NCBI RefSeq assembly: GCF_020360975.1
Contig: NW_025408676.1
Span: 248,001 to 312,000 of the forward strand
From: Hirsutella rhossiliensis
Taxonomy: Eukaryota; Ascomycota; Sordariomycetes; Hypocreales; Ophiocordycipitaceae
DNA length: 64,000 nucleotides
Direction of reading: 5' to 3'
How positions within the stretch are numbered: the stretch's first letter is position 1; each line of letters starts with the position of its first letter. The notes beneath the pieces were generated by a model. It was not told the DNA's origin, did no database searches, and saw only the letters and a program-made list of their open reading frames with translations. A program made the position numbers and the translations under genes. Shown piece after piece: positions 23,659-36,420 of this stretch.

Positions 23659-24852
23659 TATATAAGGCGGTATCCCCCCCTTCCTCCTTCCCTTCCTTCT
23701 CTTCCTTCTTTAACTATAGTAGTAGTAGTAATAGGTAAGTTCCGCTCTACCTAAGGCGTTAGTTTATTCCTAGCTATATAAGCCGCTCTATTAATATATA
23801 CTTATAGTAATAGCTATAGTAGTAATAATAGCCTTAATAATAGTAATAATAATAATAATTATAACTAGTAAGTTCCCTACCTTATAGAGCGGGAGGCCGT
23901 AATCTATAATACTAACTTCCGCGATAGATATATCTACCTCCCCCTCCCCCGCCTCCTCCTTCTCGGAGCGTACGGAGTCGTTCGTCGACGCTATACTAGG
24001 CACGGCTAACGATAACTCCGCCGCTGCCGCTACTCCTGCCCGCGCCCCTACCACCGCGCCTACCGCCGCCGCTACTACCTCCGCTACGCTAGCTACCCTT
24101 ACGTCGCCCTTTAGGGTAACGACGCCGTCCCCGCCGCTACCCGTAACGCCTAGCCCCTCGGCCCCCGCCTCCGTCTCCGCTACCCCCGTAAGTCCGTAGC
24201 TAAGCGAGCGTAATAGACGTCTTCCGCTAACTCCTTAAAGTATAAGCGCTAGGTCTAGGCCGGAGCCGCTTACGCGGCCCCCTATATATAGTATACGTCG
24301 TAGGAGCTCCCTTACGCTAACTAGGTCGGGCGCCGCCGCGGCGGTAGTTATTACTAATATACGCGTGCCGGCCGCGCTTATAAGGCGGCGCCTCCCGTCC
24401 TACTCGCTACGGCGTCGGCTTAGAAGGCCGGCGCGTATAGGTAGGCCTAGGGGGCTGCTAAGAAGCGCCTTACCGCCGCCGTAGCCGCCTACTATAACCT
24501 TCGCGCCCTAGAGCGCTAGGGGCTTATCCCTAAGTAGGTTCTTCCCCCTCCGCTCTCCTACTTCCGCTATTAACTCTCCCGGTACTAGGGATACCGCCTC
24601 TATCGCCTTATCGGCGATCCCTATAGCTATGCCCGCCGCCGCCGCTACTACTACTACCCCTACCGCCGCCGCCGGAGCTAGCCGCCGCCCCTCTACCCTT
24701 AGAGCCGCCGCCGCCGCCGACTAGCTTATAGGCCTAGAAGGCCGACTTAGCGCGCTAGAGAGCGCCGCCGCCGCCGCTAAGGAGGAGGAGGAGGAGGCCG
24801 ACGAGGATAATAATAATAATAATAGCGAGGGCGAGGGTAATAACGAGGAATA
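23659..24852 (+). pseudogene. Possible accessory antisense gene inside gypsy 1
   Basis: On the strand opposite to gypsy pol. A TATATAAG box at 23659-23666 is followed by a pure C/T tract (about 23673-23714) and then AGTAGTAGTAGTAATAG before a GTAAGT site at 23732, resembling a promoter and first exon with glutamine codons turned to TAG by RIP. From about 23870 to the TAA at 24850-24852 one frame has only TAG/TAA stops of the kind RIP makes from CAG/CAA. It is rich in Ala, Ser, Thr and Pro and ends in LSALESAAAAAKEEEEEADED plus an acidic Asn/Glu tail. A second frame around 24450-24520 (AAVAAYYNLRALER) also looks protein-like, so the exact exon model is unsure. No domain recognised. Confidence 0.4.
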
Positions 24853-27800
24853 AGCTTAGGAAGTCTAAGGGCTTTACTTTAAAATAAACGCTATTTTTAT
24901 CTCCGCCTATACTATTATACCTATATTACCGTAACTACCTACTCTACTTTACTTATTTTATAGTCTTAGTTTAAGCTACTACCGGTAGTCTATTAGTCTA
25001 TCGTTCTCGTCTACTAGCCTATATAGGGTCTCGAACTTATTAAGGGCTATAGCTCCTATAAACTTATATATAGGTTCCTACGTAGGGTCGAGGTACCCGC
25101 GCTACTTAAAGAGAACCTCTTAGCGTATCTCCCGGCCTACCTTCTTTTAGTATATAGCCCGTATCTCCTTAACCTCGAATTTATCGTCCCCCTCTACCTT
25201 AATTATAGGCGGTTAAGCGTCTACTATTTCTTATCTAAGTAGCGGGTTAGAGGAGGCTTAGCGAAGGAGGTTAATATTAATCTTATTATAAACCCCCGTT
25301 AAGAGACTATCGAGCTTAACTACTTATAGGCTAACGACCCTTTATACCGTAAACTTTATATATAGCTAGTTTAGTTTCTTCTTTAGTCGTACTAACCTAT
25401 AGTTATAGAGGTCGAGCTATACCTTATCTCTTACTATAAACCTATTTATTAGCGCCTTAGTCTTATTAGCGTACCGCTCTTAATCTTATACCGCCGCGGC
25501 TATCGCGGATTAGTAGTATTCTATAGTTTCTTATAGCTTCTATATAAACGCGGAAGCGCGGCTCTCTAATAACGTACTACTATACTACTCCGCTACTACG
25601 TTAGCGGTAAACGGGATCGGGGAGGGTAGCTTAAAGCTATACGTTATAAAGAAGGGGGCTATTTAAATAAAAGATTACGGTCTACTATTTAGCGCGAGCT
25701 AGGTAACGGGGAGCTAGCGGTCTTAGTCCGCTTAGTTATAGGCTATAACTACTTATAGGTACGCCTATACTTCCTAGTTAACCTTCTTAGGTCCCCCGTC
25801 GGTTTATAGGTAATAGGCCGTACTAAGTAGCTATATAATCTAAAGTAGCTAGTATAGGTACTACTAAAAGCGGCTAGTTTAGTTCGACCCTCTATCGCTT
25901 ATAATAAAGGCCGGCTAGCTATATAAGCGGGCCTAGTACTAAAGGAAGCGCTTCGCGTAAGCTTCTATATCTATAAATAGTATTAGCTTTAGTACTATTA
26001 ATTTACTAAGTTAGTCTTTAATTACTTATATATAGCGGTTACCGCCCTTTATAAGCGGGAGGTTTATTATAAAGTCTATCTATATATATATATAGAACTA
26101 GTTTAGTACTAAAAGCTACTTAAGTAGCCCCTTAAGTTATACCTTTTAGATCTTTATATAGCTATAAATATTATAGTTATAAAGGAAGCGATAAACGTAG
26201 TACTATAAGAGGGGCTAGTAAAAGTCCCTTATAAGGCCTACTACTATACCTTACTTACCTAGGTAACCTATAACGCTAAAGTTATAGATAAGCTAGACTA
26301 GCCTCCCTTAAAGCTCGTTCCGTTCGTCTAGCTCTAGCGGTCTATCTTTCTCCTTAGCTTCTATAGTATATAGTACGCCCGGTACCTATAGTCTCCCCCG
26401 CTAGCGTAGATGCCCCTATAGGTTAATATAATAGTTAGCTACCTATACCTTTAGCTTTAGCTTTAGATCTAAGCGTCGAGCACCGGACTCTATAGCGCGG
26501 CGTATGCTCTTATAGGTACGGTCTAGAGCTACTATCCTATCCTATAAGCGTTAAAAGGCTATATCTTAGAATACTCTCGCCGCGCGTGCCCCTAAGCCGG
26601 TCTATCCCTTCTTACTAAACTAAGGTAAAGGCGCTAAGAGAAGCTTATCTAGTAGTAAAGGTATAAGGGGAAGCTTATTTACTAGTACCGCGCCTTCTTC
26701 TATTAAGGAAGCTCCTATATAAGTCTATAGCGCTTCCTATAAGATAAGCTATAGATCCTAGGCCTCGATATCCGCTCCTATTAGCCGGTCTTAATCCCTC
26801 TAAGAAAGCGCGTCCAGGACTATAGAGTCCCGCTTAGGGCGGTACTTAATCGAGAAGTTAAAGTATAAGAGATACTCCGCCTAGCGGGCTTACCGCTCTA
26901 AGAGGTATTAGCGGGTTATAAAGTACTTAAGGTTCCTATAGTCTATAAGAACCTTAAAGCTCTTATAGCTCTAGAGCTCCGCTTACTATCGCTTAAGGTA
27001 GCTAATAATCGCTAGTATCTCCTTATCGTAAATAGCGTAATTCCGCTCTACTAAGGTTAGCTTATAGGAGTAGAACGCTATTAGTTACTTCCGCCTATCT
27101 ACCTCCTAAGAGAGCGTTCCTTTAAGTACTTAGCCGCTATAGTCTACTTTAACTAACGTAGACCGGTTAAAGTCTTACTAAAGTAGTACTAAGGCTTACG
27201 AGAATAAGTCTTTAAGCGTATAGAACGCTCCTTCTTATATAGGCCCTTAATAAAAAGCGGTCTACTTCTTAGTAATCTCGTTTAAGGGTATTATAATATA
27301 AGAGAAGCCCTTAATAAATATCTTATAATAGTTCGTAAACCTAAGGAAGCTTTATATACCTATTTATATAGTTAGGGCCGCTTAGTCCTAGATCGCCTAG
27401 ATCTTTATAGGATCTACCTATATACTTATACCTATATAGATAATAAAGCCTAGGTACTTAACCCTCTTAACCCTAAATTTATACTTATTTAAGTTAAGGT
27501 AGAGCCTATAAAGTTAGAGGCGCTTTAGGACCCTCTATACTTTCTATATATAGTCCTTATAAGAGCCGCTTATATAAATAAGGATATTATCTATATATAT
27601 AAAAGCGAACTTATTAAGGAAGTCGCGAAGTATATTATTAATATAACGCTAGAAGGTAGTAGGCGCTCTTAATAAGCCGAAGGGCGTTATAAGCTACTTA
27701 AATAAGCTATAGTATATATAGAACGCTATCTTCTACTTATTACCCTCTAAGATCTATACCTTATAAAACGCTTATTTTATATCTAGCTTTATAAACTACT

Positions 27801-30010
27801 TTGCCTTTAAGAGGTTATAGAGCGTATCTAAGATTAAGGGTAAGGGGTAGCGGTCTAGCTTTATAATTACGTTTAGAGCTATATAGTTATAATAGAACTA
27901 TATCCCGCCCCTTAGTTTATATATAAATAAGACCGGCGCTCTTACTTTAAAGCTACTTACTTAAATAAAACCTTTATTTAAGAGGTCCCTTAGCGTCTTC
28001 TTTAGTACTAATAGCTCTACGTATAATATACTATATAACGGTCTAAACGGTATAGGTAGTTCCTACCCCTTCTTATTAGTATAGAGTACGATCCTATAAT
28101 CTACCCTTAGCTTATATAGGTTAAGCTTATCTGCTTCCTAGGACTTAAATAGCGGTAGGAGGTTATAAAAGCGCTCTAGTATTTACTACTATAGCTTAGA
28201 GGGCGACTTTAGCTTCTTTATTTAAAGGGCCTTATTAATATCTACTAAGCTAACTATATAGACTACTACGTTAGCCGCCGCTTAGCCTTCCTCCCGCTTT
28301 ACCTATTATATAGTTCTTATAAAGATAGAGGTAAGGACTTCTTAGGCTAAGTATAAAGCTTATACGCCTAGTCCTATACTTATAGAACTATTATTATAGT
28401 AGACCTACTATTATATAGGCCTAAACTATAGCTTCTTTTAGTATAGAACTAAGTATAACTCTATATATAATAACTAGGGTTTCCTAAGGATTAAGGGAAA
28501 CTCTAGTTAAGGGATTATATAGGCTACGATAAGCTTATAGTAGCTATTAACCTCTATAGCTAGCTATATAATACCCTTAATTACTATACCCTCTATCGCG
28601 CTTAAGGCGCCCTTTACTTACCTTAAAGCAATCTTTTCTACTAGTACTTATATCTCTTATATAAGCGCCTCGTTAACTATAGCGTAGCACTAGTAGCCCT
28701 TATTTATAAGGGCGGCGATAAGTAAGAAGTTATTAATTATAACCTATATTAAAGTAAGCTCCTCTTTTATATAGGCGGATAATTCCTCCTTTTCCTTTAC
28801 TAGTACTAGTAATTAAGGCTCCGGAGCCCGTCTTTACTTTAGAGCTACTCTTTTCCCTCTAAGCCTAGGGGCGCAGAGTCCTCTTTATCGTCTAAGGCAA
28901 AGAGTAGTTCTATCTTCGCTACTTAAACTACTATAAGCCGCTTAGCTAAAAGGAAGGGGCATTTTAATATAAAGTATATAAACGCGCCGTAATATAGGTA
29001 GCGGCCGTTAGCCTTCCTTTTCCTAATTTCCTTACTTATTACCTACTTCGCCTACTACTTAAAGAGCGGAATAGTATAAGGGGTATTTAATAACGACTTC
29101 CTACCGCGTTTAGCTCGGTCTATATAAGTAGCCGATATTAGGGTATCCCTATTAGTATTAATAGTTAGCTATTCCTCTTATAAGGGGGCGGTAATCCTAT
29201 TACTATTATACGGCGTATACTTATAAAGCTTTTAAAAACACGGCGTCTACTTATAGCCCTATACTACCTTTATTAACTAGCTTATATACTCGCCGTAGTT
29301 AGTAGGTATAATTATAAGGATAAGTAGCTCTTATAAGGCTAGCGTAATTAAGTTCTATAACTATATAAGCTTCGCGTTAACTTCCTATACTATAGTTCCT
29401 GCCGCTTATAAGAGCGTCTCTTTAAAGTTAGGGAGGAATTCGCTAAAGGACTACCTATCCTATTACCTAAGGGTCTATAGCTTATCCTACGCCTTCTCCC
29501 GCTCTTATATATTACCGAACGTATATATAAGATATTAAAAGAAGTCCTATAGGTCGCGTCTACCCCTAGGGCCGCCCTTATCCTAGAATCCGGAGATCCT
29601 CTATATCTAGGGCTCCGGTAGCGTATAAAGGAGCGAATACCACGCTATATTACGATAGCTATTTAAGCCCTATTTCTTATCTATTATAAACTTTATCTAT
29701 AGCCGGCTAAGGAAGAAGTAGAAGAACTTAGGCTTACTATCCTAAGTCGGCTAAGGAAGCGGCTTTTATATTAGTAGTACTACCGCCGTAACCGGTATTA
29801 CGGAGGTCGTAGGGGTTAACGCTAGTCTCGTAGATAGCTCCCTTATTATAGCGAGAACCTCGTTCTTCTCGCTAGCTATCGCGCTATTAATCGCTTCTAG
29901 GATAGCTACGATACTTCCTATCCGCCTAAGGGGTAGCGGGGTACTCCCTTAAGGAAGCGGCGCCCTTTTTAAGGAGATATCTATTAGGTCTATTAGTTAA
30001 TAGCTTATAC

Positions 30011-30194
30011 TATTATAGAGTAAGTAAAGGCGTATATATAAGTGCTATTTATTAAATAATATTAATAAGCTATATAGAGCTCTTTTATACGCGGTTAGCC
30101 TATATATATATATAGGATCCGGCCCTCTATACGTAACTATATAGCTTAGGCCGTAGCCTAAGCCTATAACTTATAATAGTTAAAGACTCTTATA
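30011..30194 (-). repeat. LTR of gypsy 1 (right)
   Basis: Starts TATTATAG and ends CTCTTATA, with AGGTA following directly as target duplication. More RIP changes than the left copy. Confidence 0.8.
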
Positions 30195-31590
30195 AGGTAC
30201 CCTCGAACGCTTACGTTAAGCCGCTATAAGCTAGCTTAACTTAAATTAAGTAGCTATATTAAACGAACTAGCTATAAAGCTAGCTATAAAGCTAGCTATA
30301 ATACGCTTATTATAAGGGAGCTTAGTATAGGTAGCTTATTATTATAAGGCCGGCTATATATATTTATAATAATATTAAGATCGCGGATTTAAAGTAATAG
30401 CTTTTCGAGGTTCTTAAGGTAGTTATTAGTATTAAAATATATTAAAAAGGGGGGGGGGGGTCCTTTACTAATAGCTTCTTAAGCTATTAGTATATAAGAA
30501 TATTATACTTTTTAAGCGTTAGCTTAGCTTAAAGGCATTAAAGGATAATATATATATAAGGTAGTCTAAGTTAAGCTATAAATCGCCTACTATAAAGTAG
30601 TAACGGCTATAGCTCTTATATTAAAGAGGGCGCTAATAAGGGTATTATAGCGATAGTAAGCCTATACTATAGAATAAAAAGATTAATCGCTTAATAGGTA
30701 ACCTTAATATTTAAGTTCCTAAGCTAAGACTACCTAAGAAACTAATACCTTTATCGAATTTCTTACTAGGTAGTAATTTATATATAGGTTATCTCTTTAT
30801 TCTTAATTATCTAGATAAGGGCATTATAAAGATATAAAAGACTAAATATACTAGTAATTAAATAAGACTTTATATCCTTATAAGTAGTCTTAACTAAGCT
30901 ATTAACTTACTACTTAAAATTATAGTAATAGTTAATAAAGTACCTAGCTTATTACTTACGTTATAGTATATATTTATTTAAGATATAAGTTATAATATAG
31001 CCTTAGTATTATTAACCGAATATTTAATTAAGTTACTACTATACCTTATAGAAATCTACTTTTATTTTTAAGTAAATAACGCGCTTCTAAGCTTATAGTA
31101 TTCCTTTATAGCTAAATTTAACTTCCTTATTATTTAGACTAAATATAGTAATAGCTCTAGGTCCTTATTTAGTAGCCTCTTAAGTAAGGATAGCTTTAGC
31201 TTTTAAAGAGATATCTTTATTAATAGAGCTTTTAAGACTATTAGGATTTACTAGGTCTTTTTAGTATAACTTAATTTAGGCCTAAGTATTACGATTAATA
31301 TAATATATATAAATTTACTATTATATTAAAGGGAAAATATAAAGAAGGGCGTTTTTAAGTATAGCTTCTTTATCTATAATAACTATAAAGGGCTCTAATA
31401 CCCCTACCTATATATAAAGAGTATTAAGGGACTTATAAAGCTATTAATATCCCTCTTTAATTTTTATATTAATAAAGCTAAAAGTAAATTTAGCTAATAA
31501 CCTTTAGTTAGTAACTTTAGTAACTTAGAAAAGGAAGAGCTTAAAGTAGTTAGTTTTATATATATTATTAAGGCTAAGAACTTTAAGGAA
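30195..31590 (-). mobile_element. MULE copy C, transposase part
   Basis: Resumes the MULE interrupted at 23169. Read on the minus strand it parallels the MULE at 54.8-58.4 kb, including the poly-G run at 30448-30458, which matches the poly-C run near 56888. Agreement with that copy ends near 31590 (position about 55762 in the other copy), so the N-terminal part of the transposase and the other terminal repeat are missing. Confidence 0.7.
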
Positions 31591-33337
31591 GCGTGTTTAT
31601 ATATAAGAGTCTAATCGTTACCTAGATAGTTAATCTTATAAATAAAGGGTAGGACTAATACTAAGGGTATTTTAACGGGGGCATCTATACCCTAAGGAAT
31701 ATATATAGCCTACGTAGTAGAGTCTTTAGTAGGGTCCTTAGTAGGGTCCTTAGTAGGATCCTTAGTAGAGTCTCTAGCTAGCCCTCTTCTTAATTAAATA
31801 ATCCCTTAGCCCCTATTTATCTAAGAAAGAAAGAGGGAAAATTCGGTTTATAAAAGAGGTCTCTTCTCCTCCTTAGCTAGCAGATATTATCTTCTTTTAT
31901 TATCTTCTTTTATATCCTCTTCTACTAATATACCTTTTTAGCCCTCTTTACCTTTACCTTACCTTACTTAGTACTTTCTCTTTTCCTTCTTTCCCCTTAA
32001 ACCCCCTTATTCTTTAATATCTAGCTACTACTATTACCGTTAGCATAGGTATATCTTTAAGTATATACCGTAGCTACTATTAAAGTATATAGCTAATTTA
32101 CTATATAAACCCTAGGCGTAGCCCTAGCCCTATTTATAGGGGTAAGCTATATAGGCTATAAGACTACTTAGCTAAGAGCGGGCTATATATATATAGCTTC
32201 CTTTTTATATAGTATATTTATATCTTTAAGAGCTCTTTTCTATAGGTTATAATAGCCCTTTAATACTTACCTTTATAATAACTTACTTATATAAAGATTT
32301 ATATAAAGAATATAGTTATTAAAGCTATTATAGGTCCTAAAGAATAAGAAGAAAGTAATAGCCTTAGAATTAAGGCTATTAACGCTTATATATTATACTA
32401 AAACCTAGTATAGCTTAGTATTATAAGATATATACTAGGCTATAAGTATAATATTAGGTAGCTATAAAAACAGCTAGCGAACCTAGATTAAGCGGAACGT
32501 ACTAATAGCGTTTATAGTTATAAGATAAGGGCGAGATATAGGAGTAAATAAGCTTAAAGGTTAAGAGAATTATAACTTATAGGCTATAGAACTAATCGTA
32601 GCTTTAAGAGTAAACCGTCTTAAGAGCTACGTTAATAGGACTATAGCCTAGCTAGCTATAAGTCCCCCCCCCCTTACGATTAATAAGATATAAATAATAA
32701 AGCCGCGAAGTATAGTATTATTACTAGCTTAGCCTTAGAAATAAGGGATCTAATCGTCGAGAATAGCTAGCGTAATAATATAATAGCTAAGGAGACTATA
32801 AATATAATAAAGGAGTTATTAATAGAGATCCTTAAAGTTATATTTTACTTTAAATTTATAGAGCTTACTAGTATTAATATAAGGAAGTTTATAGATATAA
32901 AGGAATTTATAAAAAACTATATTATTACTAAGATTAGCTTATTATAATAGAAAAAGATATACTAGAGTAAGTCTTAATAGTCTTAGCCCTTAAAGGTATT
33001 TAGAAGTATCGTCCTAACTAGTATAATAACTAGGCCTACGATAAATAACGCGGTAATAGGATCTTAAAGAACGAGCTTTATAAGTAGCTTATAGGGAGGG
33101 TAAGAGCTAAGAAGTTAGAGTTACTAGCTAATACCGCTTTTAATAAAAGCGGTAATAATAAGAAAAGCTCTAGTAATAGCGGTTTTATAAGGAATAATAA
33201 TACTATAAGTAGTAGCGGGTTAAGAAGCTAACCTTAAAAGTATATTAATAAGTTAGTAAACCTTATTATACTTAAATATAGCTATAAAGTTAAGGTAGAG
33301 GCCTTATTTATAATAAAGAAGACTACTAAACTATAAG
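31591..33337. repeat. Unassigned RIP-mutated repeat (element F)
   Basis: About 1.7 kb that is neither the MULE nor an LTR element recognised here. The stretch of about 32150-32720 recurs in inverted orientation at about 50664-51180. On the plus strand a frame around 32300-32550 has mainly RIP-type stops and reads like a protein (IRYILGYKYNIR region, then RARYRSK), but I cannot name the family. A 12-bp tandem repeat lies at 31715-31774. Confidence 0.5.
31715..31774. repeat. 12-bp tandem repeat, five units
   Basis: Units of the form TAGTAGGGTCCT repeated five times with RIP-type differences. Twelve bases keep a reading frame; on the minus strand it would code for repeated KDPT. Confidence 0.7.
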
Positions 33338-34028
33338 AAGGTATAAGCAATAAGCGTAGAATCGGGTAATCGATAATATAAGCGGAAAGATCGGTCGAAG
33401 GAGTATAGGGTAGGATTTCGTCCGGAATTTATAACGAGCATATAAGGGGCTAAATAATATATTAAAAGAATAGCGTTGTAAAAGATATATATAAACTTAC
33501 TTATTCTATCTACTACTCCTAGGGAAATCCTTCGTCTTTTATAGACTATTGCTCGCCTACTAGTAGACTAATTAGTTAGCTTTCTAGTATATTTAATAGT
33601 GCTTAAAAAGCTCTATCTATAGTATATCTTCCTAACTTAGTAGGTGGTCTGATTGTAGCGTGATGGTTAACGTAAGACTATGGGTTCTAGTATAAGTAGT
33701 GGATTTAACTAGAATGTTCTATGCCCTACCTATTCTCGTATCGCGGATATCTTTAGAACCGCTAAGCTAAAATAGGCAATAGGGTATCCGTTCTACTCGT
33801 AATTAACTTATGCATTTTATATATACTTTTGTTTATAAGGATAGGCTTATTCTAACCCGCTTTTCCTAGAGGAAGGTATAGATATCTAGTAGAGGTCTTT
33901 GTCTTTTAAGGGTTATTCCCTTAGACTATATTATAGAGCCTCTTTTTACTAGCTTATTCTATAAAGCCTCCCTATACTTATTATTTCTTTATAATAGTAA
34001 AATAGGAATATAAGGGTATATTCTTATA
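33338..34028 (-). mobile_element. Short element with terminal inverted repeats (element G, copy 1)
   Basis: Inverted copy of 57257-57951. The left end AAGGTATAAG is intact; the right end is degraded. No transposase frame seen, so it is probably a non-autonomous DNA element. A central part (about 33640-33840) still holds TpG and CpA, whereas the other copy has TpA at those sites. Confidence 0.6.
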
Positions 34029-35049
34029 TAAACTAAGTACCTTAAAAAGGCTCTTAAGTACTAGAAAGGTTAAAGAACTTAATAAGCTACTAAAAAAGCA
34101 GGTAATATAAATATTATAACCGCTGGTAGCTATAAGGGCTATTACCTTATATAGGCCTAGACTAGGGTCTAGGCTAAGTCTATATATAAGCTACCTCTAT
34201 ACTTATATAGGCTAGGCCTATACTTCTTTTCTTTTTTATCTTTATAGATTATTAACCTTCTTTTAATAGACTATACCTAAGCTTATTCTTTTACTTCCTT
34301 ATAATAGTATAATCTACTCTTTATTTTATCCTTTTTATATCCTTATATATAAAATAGCTATTTTTAGCTATCTTTAAAGCTAACGTTTAATTACTTAGTT
34401 TAGTTAAACCGCCCGCGCTAGTATATATATAAAGTATTTATACTCCTATAGTTATAAAATTAAAGTAAACGTAATACTTAGTTTACCTAGGTAATTAAGA
34501 GCCTCTTATAATAGTAGGGCTCTATACGCTTAAGAGCGGTACTATTATACTTTAGTAAGTTTAACGGCTCCTTTATAAAGCTTAAGCTATAGCTACTTTA
34601 TATAAAAGTAAAACTCTATACTAATAGCGCTATAATAGGAAATATCTACGCTTAATTTAACTATCTTTATATAAGCTTATCCTTATACCTATAAAATTAT
34701 CTCTTACTATTTATATATATTAATATAAATAGACTCGCTAACCTCCTTATAAAGCTTTATATTAATTATAGTAAGCTTAATATAGCTAAGTTAATAAGCT
34801 AAGAGCTTATAACGCTTAATTAAAAGTAAAGTAAAGTAATTCCTACTTACCTTATATAGTTTAAAGAGGTATTATATTAAGTAAACGTATATAGCTAGCT
34901 TAATATAATAAAGTATAATTACCTTATTATAAGCTTAAATATAAATTAGTATACTTATTAAGTAAAAGGTCTATATTATTAAATATATATACCGATCTTA
35001 TTTACTTCTTTTATAAGCTTAGTAGTAATAAGTTCTTTTTTTATCTTCT
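34029..35049. repeat. RIP-mutated sequence, element not identified
   Basis: AT-rich, with almost no CpA/TpG. No domain or terminal repeat was recognised. It may be the flank of the Tc1/mariner element or an older repeat. Confidence 0.4.
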
Positions 35050-36420
35050 TCTATAATATAGAGGTCGCTTAAGAAAGTTATATTTAACGCTAAAACTAGC
35101 GCTAAGCTATATAAGGAACGCTACTACTAACTTTAGCTATAGCTTACTCCTACCTTCCTTATACTCGTTTCTTCCCTTAAGTACGATTATCTCTTAAATA
35201 TACCTTAGAATTCTCTTAATCTAAGCTTAGATATACTCTTATAGTAGCTCTTTCTAAGCTAAATTCTAAGCTACGATAGGTTCCTACTAGCTTTATAGCG
35301 CGCCTTTTCTTATAGTCCGTCTTTTTATCTAAGGCTAGGTAGGCTCTATTATATTAAGGTTAGGGCTATTACTATACTAAAGAAGCCGCTAAACTTAATA
35401 AAGGTTATAGGCTTACTACTAAATATAGTAGTTATATACTAGAGCCTTATCTTCTTAAACTATTATACTTAGTCGGTCTTATATATATTCCTTAGAAAAA
35501 GGAAAGAGCTTTAAAATAAGTATCTTTTATTAATATTAATACTAGTTAATCCTAGCGCCCTTATAGCGTATAAGCTTACCGGTCTTTATAGTAAATTTCT
35601 AAGTTAGCTTCTTCCTAGGCTTTATATAAAGTCTTAGTTACTTTATTCTAGTTATAAGCTCTTAGTTCTCTTTCGCGGCTAGCTCTAGCTCTTTATTTAT
35701 CTCTTAAATAACTCTCTTAGTATCTCTTTTCTCTTATATAGTCTCTAAGGACTAGTAATATAAAGGGCCCTTACGATCGTATAAAAAGTAGCCCTAAAAT
35801 ATAAATTCTAAAGAGCCCTTTTAATGCTCGTAAATATAGCTCTTTATAAACGCCTTATTGCTTTTATACTAAACGTAATAGCTACCTCTACGATAGAGTA
35901 AGATAATAAAGGTCTCGTTTAACTAAATTATATTCTTTTAATCTTTAAGAGTTTAGTCCTTTCTCTTAAGGTACTAGAGTAGTCGATCTACCTTTATCTT
36001 CTTCGTTAATCTAGGCTTCCTCGTTAGCTTAGTCTTCTTAAAGCTAAGCTTCCTTAGGATCTTCTAGACTATAATAAAAGAAATAAGTAGTCCTTCTTAA
36101 CTAAGCTCCCTAGTAATATTAATATATATCTTCTCCTAGCTATACTTATCGCGGCGGACCTTTTAGGCTATCTTCTCTTATACTTCTTCTATTTACTTAG
36201 TCGGGCGGCCGGACTATAGGGCATCCTTAAGAAATTTATCTTAAATAAGTAATAGCCGGCAAGCTAGATTAAATCTACGCTTAATTGCCTTAGTATAGAT
36301 ATAGTTAACTTAATAAGTAGAGACTCCTATAAGGCTAGCAACCTTAAAGGTAGTCTTACCGCTAAATTTAAGCTTAACTATAAGAGCCCTTATTATAATA
36401 TCTATATTTAGGGCTATAAT
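35050..36420 (-). mobile_element. Tc1/mariner-type DNA transposon, RIP-mutated
   Basis: Minus-strand translation gives an N-terminal helix-turn-helix region (KFSGKTTFKVASLIGVS, about 36270-36380), a linker with SGRPTK, and then the start of the DDE domain: LKRKD-TLKD-KNII-LNETF-I, where NETF sits in the place of the conserved SDET (about 35900-35990). Then comes YRRGSYYV and a GYFLYDRKGPLYY segment containing the second part of the core (about 35760-35830). Many stops are RIP-type. The outer terminal inverted repeats were not located, so the limits are those of the coding part. Confidence 0.72.

Larger units (their letters stand above)
23170..30194 (-). mobile_element. Ty3/gypsy LTR retrotransposon, RIP-mutated (gypsy 1)
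   Basis: 7.0 kb element with LTRs at 23170-23355 and 30011-30194 and a perfect 5-bp target duplication AGGTA (23165-23169 and 30195-30199). Pol is on the minus strand: gag with a zinc knuckle towards 29 kb, reverse transcriptase with a YIDNILIY signature near 27570-27600 (YIDDILIY before mutation), then RNase H and integrase down to about 25.0 kb, the gypsy order. Frames carry many TAG/TAA codons explained by C-to-T changes. Between the end of pol (about 24.95 kb) and the left LTR there is an extra 1.6 kb with a possible gene on the opposite strand. Inserted into MULE copy C. Confidence 0.85.

Noticed and set aside
23791..24054. 87-codon minus-strand frame in gypsy 1
   Set aside because: Shadow of Ala/Pro/Ser-rich plus-strand sequence; the pol frame on the minus strand ends before it.
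33643..33720. tRNA-like A-box (TAGCGTGATGGTTAACG) and B-box-like (GGTTCTAG) motifs inside element G, suggesting a SINE or tRNA
   Set aside because: The two boxes are only about 10 nt apart, too close for a tRNA or a normal internal Pol III promoter, and no cloverleaf with an anticodon arm can be drawn.
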